Part shown: positions 56,757 through 64,000 of the stretch, piece after piece
Numbering within the stretch: the first letter of the stretch is position 1
How the letters are laid out: every line of letters begins with the position of its first letter
Origin: Gonapodya prolifera JEL478
Taxonomy: Eukaryota > Monoblepharomycota > Monoblepharidomycetes > Monoblepharidales > Gonapodyaceae
DNA: 64,000 nt
Reading direction: 5' to 3'
Assembly: GCA_001574975.1 (NCBI GenBank)
Contig: KQ965746.1
Span: 257,812 to 321,811, forward strand
Position numbers and translations under genes: made by a program
The notes under the pieces: model-generated
The model's database searches: none
Told to the model about the DNA's origin: nothing
What the model saw: only the letters and a program-made list of their open reading frames with translations

Positions 56757-58917
56757 TCATTTTGTATAGAACCTCCCGCTTGGTTTTGCATCGGAGTATA
56801 ACCCGTGTGACGAATAACTCGGAGATGTATTCGCAATCACACGCCTTTCAATAGGCCTGTACGATGCCGGAGCCCCTCTTGGCAGTTGGAACGGTCTGTT
56901 GTTGGAGGCGGGGAAATGATTCCTCTGGCTTTGAGGCTGATATGACATCTGTGGTACGCTAGGAGGAACGGCAGCAGGTCTGCTAGTGTCAGGCTGCAAT
57001 GCTCTGCTCCTGGCTGTCCCCACGAGCGATAAGCCTTCCTTCTTGATTTCAACAATGAGGCTCTTGCCTGCCATTGCAACCTTGCTTTAGTTCGAATCAC
57101 TGACCACATTCAATCCACAACCCACCATCTGCAATCATATTATTGTACGTGGAGACCGCTTCGTCCGCAGCTGGTCTCTCTTTGAACTTGATCTCGCACC
57201 TCCCTTGAGTTTTGTCATTTGGATCCACAGAAACAGAACAAGATAACACAGTTCCCAGAGCCCCAAACGTTGCCTGAACAGCGAAAGCAATTGAAATGCC
57301 AAACATATCTCGACACTTCCATATGACACAACACACCCGAATATCATCTTCAGTCGCCTCAGGATGGAGGTTGGAAATCACAACAGTTGTGCCGACATCT
57401 GTGGCTGCAGGAGCAGATTGCGTGTGTTGCTGGACAACCGCCTTTCGTGGCACTGGTTGTTGCGTTGACTGCTGAGATGCACTAGAACCATCGGCAACGT
57501 CCATTCTGAGCGATCCAACTCCTTGGGACACGGCAGCCCTATTCAATCCTAGGCTTGTTTCCAACGTTGCAACCCTCGATAGCACATCGGGCTTCATGTC
57601 ATCGAGGTCCATGTCCTCATCAACATCCGCCACCCCACCGAGGGTAGGCCTTATTACTATTGGAACAACGCGCCCTTCTCGGTCGCTGACCATTCCGCCC
57701 GATGCGCCACGACCCCTGATAATGGTACCAGTCGTGATTGCCCCTATTGACTTTGCGAATATATTCGGAGTGGGACTGATGGGGCCGCTGTTACTGAGAG
57801 AAACTGAAAAGCTCCCCTCGACCTTTCGGACACTACGAGGTGCATCTTCGACTCCTGCAGCTGTGCTGGGTCGCTGAAGTGGAGCAGTGGGTACGACTGG
57901 CTGATTCTGCTGCCGTATGTGGAGATTCGAAGAGAAATCGTGGAATGTGCGGTGTGAAAGGTGGCATTTTTAGGGAGATCAGAGGAAAAGGCGAGCGGTT
58001 GAGTCGAGTCAAACATCGAATAAATTCATGGCAGGGCTCGAGGCGGTTTGCGTCCATCATGCTGCACGTTCGAGGGATCGAGTGTGACAATCGAACGTCC
58101 CAAAAGATACTCAAGTTGCGAGACTGACTGAAGTGCTTTGGGTGGGATTTCTTGGATAGGAATGTCCAAGTAATCCAATTATTTGAGCTTACTTTAGCTC
58201 TCACCACGTCAGACCAAGTGTGCCAAAGAAACCTCGCAACAGGGGTGCCATCCAGTCTTTACTAGCCGTCCCCTGAGCCGCAGCTTACATCGACAGCCCA
58301 CCCCGAGCCCGCCAAAAATGCTTCAAGTGCGAGTGCTTACATTTCCGTGATTTCCAAGCCGATTGAGGATTTCCGTACTGTTATTGGTTTGTACCAAAGC
58401 TTGCGGTGTTTGCGTCACATTTATCGCCCTTCCCCGAGCAGTTCCAGATGTAAGACCTTGCTGCTTTAACTCCTTGCGTTCTTGGAGTCTTTCCGTGATC
58501 CTCTCCGTAACCTTGGCGAACTTCTTCGTGAACAATCCCGCGACGACAGCTCCTCCCTGGGTAGCGGCAGCAGCATCCTTTGCTCTGGCATCTCTCGCTT
58601 CCTTAGCTTTCGCCTTTGTGGGGACTGTGTATGGAGTAGAACGGGTTTTCCCATCCTTCGTGGATTTACCGCCAGCGGCGGCACTGCGCGGATTGCGCCC
58701 CGCTCGAGGGCCCGAAGAAGACTTGGTTTTCTTCTTAATGATGTCGTCTAGAGACTTTTGACCGCGAAACGGAAGTCAGACGTGGTGAAGAATGTCCCAA
58801 TGTCAATTCAGTGAGGGACATCACCAAAACAAGACGGGTCCGATGGAGTTGTAAGCACGTCTCAAAACAGAGCGCGCAGAAATGGAAGTGCTCGCGTACC
58901 TGGTCGAGGTTCGTCAT
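56757..58917 (-). CDS. YRA1: mRNA export adaptor, ALY/REF (YRA1) type
   Basis: RNA-binding adaptor linking the helicase UAP56/Sub2 to the export receptor. The start at 58917 encodes MTNLDQ, joined across an intron to SLDDIIKKKTK: together the conserved UAP56-binding motif, very like yeast Yra1 (MSANLDKSLDEII). A basic helix follows (KKFAKVTERITERLQERKEL). A 431-base intron (57910-58340) precedes VVPTAPLQRPSTAAGVEDAP. The single RRM reads TTVVISNLHPEATEDDIR, ATFGALGTVLSCSVSVDPND, RCEIKFKERPAADEAVSTYN. The C-terminus is Arg/Pro/Ser-rich and ends PSGRFYTK. POLDIP3/SKAR is an alternative family with the same layout. Divergent from LSG1 with 96 bp between starts. Confidence 0.82.
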
Positions 58918-59013
58918 CGTTGCCCGCAGATGTGCAGGTGTTGAGGTGCTGGCTTCTGCGGTCACGGTTGGCCGGCAAAATTTCCACTTTAGAGAGCAAG
59001 AAAAACCGAAGAC

Positions 59014-61822
59014 GATGGGCAAGCGGGGAAAGACAAGCCAGCCACTCGGTAGGGCGCTTATCAAGTCGCGGTTCGCCACAGCTACGAGATTCAACGAGAA
59101 AGACGGAATTGTGAGATCATTTGTGATGTTGAAGGAGCAGGGAGAATGCAACAACTGACTATCCAACTCGCTTTAACAACCCAACCTCGATTTTTGTTCG
59201 GCCTCTATCCCTCTGGATCCCTTTGATAGCACGTAGCAGACCTCGACGATGGTCCTTCTTGGGCTCGTCCCCAGCTAGGATCCGTCACCCAAGAAACTGA
59301 CCTGGAAGCATTTCTTAGCTCAGCTGTTCTTGCTGAGACGTCTTTCGCTGCTGAAAGGCTCAATGTTTCGGTCGTGGTCAACGACTCGCACAACAACCCC
59401 TTCCTGCTGACCCCAGACCGGGAAAAGGAGCTTTTACAACGGCATGACGAGTTCCGAAGAAGCCTTACTATTCCCAGAAGGCGAGTGTTCTCTAATCATA
59501 GCTTGTAGATCACCGGGCCCTTCTGTGTGTCTAACAAGTTACCTGGTTCTTTGATATGTTAACATCTTTTAGACCTCCGTGGGATCCGTCAACATCACCA
59601 CATGATCTTCAACGTTCAGAGCGAGAGTCATTTCTGGAATGGAGGCGGCAACTTGTTGTGTAAGTGAGATTGCAATGAATTGTCTTCAGAAGTGGAGCGA
59701 ACATCCTTCATGACTGCTCAGCCTCGAAGAAACTCATGGCCTTCTTATAACCCCATACGAGCGTAACCTTGACTTGTGGCGGCAGCTCTGGCGTGTTGTG
59801 GAACGATCACACGTCGTGGTCCAAATTGTTGACGCACGAAATCCTCTCTTGTTCCGCAATGAAGACCTGGAGCGTTATGTGGAGGAGACGCGCCAGCTGC
59901 AACGTGCTCAAGGTGCCGGCAAAAAGCACGCGGACGGTGGTTTGGAAGAGAATCATGGCGAGGAGCCTGATCTCGAAGATGGTGAATCGGACATTGACGG
60001 GAAGCATGATGGATCACCATCTCGAACTCCTTCATCCACGAAAAAGAGAAATCTTCTCCTTATAAACAAGGCAGATTTCCTTACAGAGGCACAACGGTGA
60101 GAATTGTTTGGGAAGTAATATGTCATTTATCGTACTCACCATTTTGACTGTCAGCGAGTCTTGGGCTGCATACTTTGATTCATTGGGGCTGCGCTTCGCG
60201 TTCTTTTCAGCTGCTCTGGCCAAGCGAACTCAAGAGGAGGAGACACTAGGCTCGAATACGGAGGTGAAGGAAGGTTCTGGGGAAACAATGGGATCAAGTG
60301 GCGTAGATCCACGGGAAAATCGTTATGGGGAGGCCGACGTGGATAATAGTCCGGATGGTGCTTCTGATGGGGAGGAAGATGAAGAGCCTGATGTGGAAGA
60401 GGCTGATGACGTGGAGCAGCCTTCCGCCGACGTCGAGGCTGCTGATGAAGAGAGCCATCCTTTGGAACTTTCCGCCCCTGGTTCGCGTACCTACTATCTA
60501 CACCCTCACTCGTTGTCACAAATGAACGCTCCCGCACCGTCGGCTCCCTATGTTGAACCAACAGCGCCATCGCGGACTCGCATTCTTAACGCTCACGACC
60601 TTCTTGAGCTCATTGAGACCGAGTGTCGTGCAGTTGCGGAATCGGTTGGAGACGGCCCATCAAAGGGAAAGTTAACCGTTGGCATGGTGGGATATCCGAA
60701 CGTGGGCAAGTCCTCCACCATCAACGCATTGCTAGGCGAGAAGAGGGTGGCTGTGAGCTCAACACCAGGGAAAACGAAACATTTCCAGGTTCGTACCATC
60801 AAAGGTTCCTCGAAACAGTCTCAGCTTCGTTTTCTCACCCATTTTCAATGGCAGACATTCCACTTGAGTCCCACGCTCATCCTTTGCGATTGTCCTGGTC
60901 TGGTGTTCCCTTCATTTGCAACCACCAAGGCAGACATGGTTGCTAACGGTGTGCTCCCGGTGGACCAGCTGCGCGAGTTCTCTGGGCCCTCAGAATTGGT
61001 GTGCAGACGGGTACCGAGGCGAGTTCTGGAGTGGACGTACGGAATTCGAATACGGCAAGCCGAGCAACCTGCGCAGGATGACGGAGAGTCAGTAGAAGGG
61101 GAGGAATATGTCAAGGCAGAAGAACTGTTACAATCCTACGCAAGTGAGTTGCCAACGTGCTTGTCGAGAGTCTGTCTCGGTTCAAGCAACACCAAATTTG
61201 CACAGTTGCGCGTGGGTTCAGACGCGCACAGCAAGGAAACCCCGACGAGTCAAGGGCTGCAAAGTACATTCTGAAGGATTACGTGAATGTAAGAGACCTC
61301 TGCTCGCACATATATCAGATACGCAAGGTCTGATGTCGCTTCAAAAAGGGAAAAATCCTCTTCTGCTCGCCTCCGCCGGGAGAGGACCCGGTCACTTTCA
61401 ATGCCGAGATATATCACGGGAAGTCGTTGTCGGCGAAGCGGCGCAAAGCCGCGGAGGCCGCAGAGTCGGAACGCCAAAGCGCGAATTCAGCAAGCGCTTT
61501 GTTGAAGCGTGGTATTCAGCGACCGTCTGGGGGGAGTGGGGCCTCGAATTTCGATGAAGATTTCTTCGGCGACTCCGCCCTTCCTACCAGAGCGTTCACC
61601 AAGAGCAAATATGGTGCCGGTGTGGAGTTCACGCGACCAGTCTTTGGGCACGAGGCTGTTGGTCGGGCCAGTGGTGGTGGAACCTCGGCGGTTGGAAGTG
61701 TTGCAGGAGGATCTTGGGCGACAACAAGTGCAGGTAGCGGGAGAGCGCAATGGGATGGCGGAAAGAAGCATTTCAAGGGTAACAAAGGTGGGAAAGTGCG
61801 GACTCGGTGGACCGAGGCGTGA
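59014..61822 (+). CDS. LSG1: Large-subunit GTPase LSG1
   Basis: Cytoplasmic circularly permuted GTPase that releases Nmd3 during maturation of the 60S ribosomal subunit. The start MGKRGKTSQPLGRALIKSRF is family-typical. Later exons give LDLWRQLWRVVERSHVVVQI, VDARNPLLFRNEDLERYVEE, G4 as LLLINKADFLTEAQR, an acidic insert (DEEPDVEEADDVEQPSADVE), G1 as VGMVGYPNVGKSSTINALLG, SSTPGKTKHFQT across an intron and G3 as ILCDCPGLVFPSF. The C-terminal part includes ILKDYVNGKILFCSPPPGED and ends with a basic tail GGKKHFKGNKGGKVRTRWTE. The permuted G-motif order and the C-terminal KHFK...RWTE-type tail fit LSG1. About six introns. Confidence 0.93.
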
Positions 61823-62003
61823 TGATCCGCTACTAGTGCTCTGAATTTGTAATGTTTCGTGTTGCATTATCCCTGTGAATCAAAGTCTCCACTCAGCAAA
61901 AAATTACAGACTATCAAACATTAACATTATGAGGAGTGAATATCCGTGGATAGTTGAGGCTTGATTCACGCAAAAAATATCGTCTCAGCGGCCGGCAGCA
62001 CAT

Positions 62004-64000
62004 CTACCAAGGCCGGAATGAACTCCCCGTTGTCCTGCTCCTATACAGCGACGTTGACCCGGGTAAAACATCCTCCATCCCCGACACAGCTCCAACAGGT
62101 GGATGAGGCATCATTGTGGTTGTTTCGCCACCACCCTCCACTGCTGTTGCCCACACGTTATCTCCGACCCGAACCATTCTGGCCGCGGTGGTGTCCGAGT
62201 CACTAGTCGCCACACTGGCCCCGTCATCCGACGTGACCGACGTCGCGGTGGACGCGGAAGATCGGGTTGAATCTGACCGCTTTAGCTCAGACGCCGTGTT
62301 CAGCCGACGGTGGAATACAAGCGGTGGAGGATGGAGGCGGTTGGGGTCTGGGCGCAGCGGCGTGTGCAGGCGAGGTACGTGGGAGGACACTTTTATCGTA
62401 GGTGAGATGGTTCCGCATTTTTCAGACGGTTCCAAGCAGAGGCAAAGTTCACAAATCGAATAACCAACCTGATCGACGCAAGTTCGCACCGCTAAGAACG
62501 CGCACGCCTTCCTGTTCAAACATGGCAACTCCAAGCCCCTTTGTGGTTTTCGAAGGACTCCTTTGGTCCGCCCCCACCCTCGCCAACTCGGCCGCAAGGG
62601 CGACGTGCAAATCGAGCAGCCCGCTTGCACTTGCAGGAGAAGCCGCGCCGCTTTCCGCGCGTGGGCCTGGCACCACCACGTCACCACTCTGTCTCAACTC
62701 ATTCCGATGCCGGTTCATAGGCAACGGCGACGGCGACGACGAAATCGCAATCTCGAGCAGCATCTCCGCGGTCTGGTCCACGGTGGCGGCGAACCCGGTC
62801 GGTCCAGCCCGCCCCGTCGCACCTGCACCTGCACCTCCACCTGCGCCACTCAAGCCGCTCCAGCCCGCCCGCGGGGTCACAGGGTCTTCCGTGTCTTCGT
62901 CCATGCGCTCGAAGGGGTACTCGTACTCGTTGGACCCCGGCGTGCCCGGCTGCGAGGACGCCAGCCCGCCCGCGTCGTCCGAGCCCAGCGCAACGGTGGC
63001 CAGAAGGTCGATGCTGCTCGCTGTCGACGCGGTCGATAGAGTGTGGCGGTGACTGCGGTACCAACTCGCAGACGTGGGTGCGCGGGACGGGGACGGTGAG
63101 GCACCTGCGCCTTGGTGTTGTGAGGCGTCCAAGAGAACAGCGGGGGACATAACGATAGACCTGCTGCTGCTCTCGAGCGGCAGTACGGCAGAGTCGCCGA
63201 TTATTGGGCGGCGCCGTTCGTCGTCAGCCGCCCCCGCAGAGGCGAGTGCGAGTTCCTCCACGGCCACAGCAGAGAGGGTGGACCCTGTGGAGCTCCGTCG
63301 GCGGCGACGGCTGTTGGAGCGCGCGACTGTGCCCGTGGCCTTGGATTCGCGAGTGCTCCTGGCGGAGCGTTTGCGCTCCAGGTGGGTCGACCCAGATACA
63401 GGTTGAGCAGCTGGATCGTCCAAGAGGTTCGAGCTTGTGTGGTACGCCGATGTGGAGGTGAGCGTTGTTGAGTCTTGCTGGTGAGACAAGAGCGCCGAGG
63501 ATGTCTGGTTGGACGTTTCGCGGGAGGCAGCACGCTGCTTGAGTTTCGCACGGCGATTTTGGAACCATATCTAAAGTTTCGCACGCCGTGATAAGCAGCA
63601 ACAAGGTTGACGTGGTGCCATGGTATCGCGCAGCCGTGAGAAGCAGCAGCAAAGTCGACGTGGTGCCATGGTATCGCATTCGAGTTTGTAAAAGTGTTTG
63701 ACCGTGTCTTTTGACAAATTGTAGTAACCTACCTGGACCTCTCTCTGTGTGAGCCCCAACTGCTCCGCCAGCGCTTCTCTCTCGGTGGTCTTTGGCTTGT
63801 CATTTCTTTGGAACGCGGCGGCAAGTTCTCTGGACTGGTGTTGCGAGAGTGTCTTCCTCTTTGGCTTGGACTGCAGCTCTCCCGTCGCCGTCACAAACAT
63901 CTCCTGCACAAACGCGTATTCCTTGCGCAGGGGCTGCTGTCCATTTGCATTTTGCGTCGGCTGAGAGGCGGTGGGGGGTGAAACTGCCGGGCTTGTCGTG
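62004..64000 (-). CDS. Homeodomain transcription factor, 5' end outside window
   Basis: DNA-binding protein. The upstream exon is open to the window edge, so the start lies beyond 64000. Homeodomain: KRKTLSQHQSRELAAAFQRN, then ALAEQLGLTQREVQ, an intron (63571-63732), and IWFQNRRAKLKQR with the invariant WFQNRR of helix 3. The rest is disordered, Ser/Ala/Arg-rich, with an acidic patch (NEYEYPFERMDEDTEDPVTP), and after an intron ends DDGASVATSDSDTTAARMVR and TTGSSFRPW. The family of typical fungal homeobox factors is clear, the subgroup is not. The homeobox intron carries a tandem repeat, and the exon edge seems to be copied into it. Confidence 0.87.
63581..63677. repeat. 48-49-bp tandem duplication in the homeobox intron
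   Basis: Two adjacent units, 63581-63629 and 63630-63677, each ending GACGTGGTGCCATGGTATCGC and starting GCACGCCGTGA or GCAGCCGTGA. The intron's acceptor end (AAAGTTTCGCACGCC on the plus strand) also resembles the start of the coding exon (GAGTTTCGCACGGCG at 63541-63555), as if a piece spanning the exon edge had been duplicated. Confidence 0.65.

Overview
The window reads as nuclear DNA of a zoosporic (flagellated) fungus, most likely a chytrid-like lineage. Genes are dense and cut by many short GT-AG introns, mostly about 55-100 bp. Fungal-type genes (FZO1-type mitofusin, GET5, EXO84, YRA1/ALY-type export factor) sit beside genes kept only where motile cilia exist: IFT172 and the dynein-arm assembly factor DNAAF11/LRRC6. 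There is no operon logic. Neighbours are divergent pairs with starts 58-130 bp apart, or convergent pairs with stops as little as 5 bp apart. All assignments come from reading translated sequence by eye; splice sites were placed by hand and should be treated as models.

Layout. 1-1845: 3' half of a PPIP5K/VIP1 inositol-pyrophosphate kinase-phosphatase gene. 1951-5525: prefoldin 6, mitochondrial ribosomal protein mS33, TRAPPC5, a complex I NDUFB10-like subunit and V-ATPase subunit G. 6595-8438: ribosomal protein uL3, then SCAI and RNA polymerase subunit RPB5 on the minus strand. About 12.46-18.9 kb: an island of different base composition that holds no intact gene. It contains a broken Ty3-type reverse transcriptase fossil, a Tc1/IS630-like DDE transposase remnant, a strong hairpin, long degenerate coding stretches and, at its right end, a decayed Fanzor (eukaryotic TnpB-like, RNA-guided nuclease family) gene. 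19117-21432: two minus-strand helical proteins, one resembling a kinetochore RWD protein. 22753-28679: METTL15/RsmH methyltransferase, pyroglutamyl-peptidase I and DNAAF11. 28760-35074: a TPR protein, an HPP membrane protein, GET5 and uL22. 35436-44923: mitofusin and IFT172. 45053-64000: a GM130-like golgin, MTG1, an RS-rich protein with an AF4-like C-terminal domain, EXO84, an ALY/YRA1 export factor, LSG1 and a homeodomain factor cut by the window edge.

Functional threads. Organelle and trafficking genes dominate: TRAPPC5, EXO84, golgin, GET5 and V-ATPase G for membranes; FZO1, MTG1, mS33, METTL15 and NDUFB10 for mitochondria. Ribosome supply comes from uL3, uL22 and LSG1.

The two most unusual observations are the Fanzor remnant and an array behind METTL15. 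In the array the last 13 codons plus stop of the gene recur downstream as diverged copies, and four of the six copies keep exactly the same 42-base length. Similar 48-77 bp tandem repeats sit at the end of pyroglutamyl-peptidase I, inside a DNAAF11 intron and inside the homeobox intron, so local short-segment duplication at exon edges looks like a habit of this genome.
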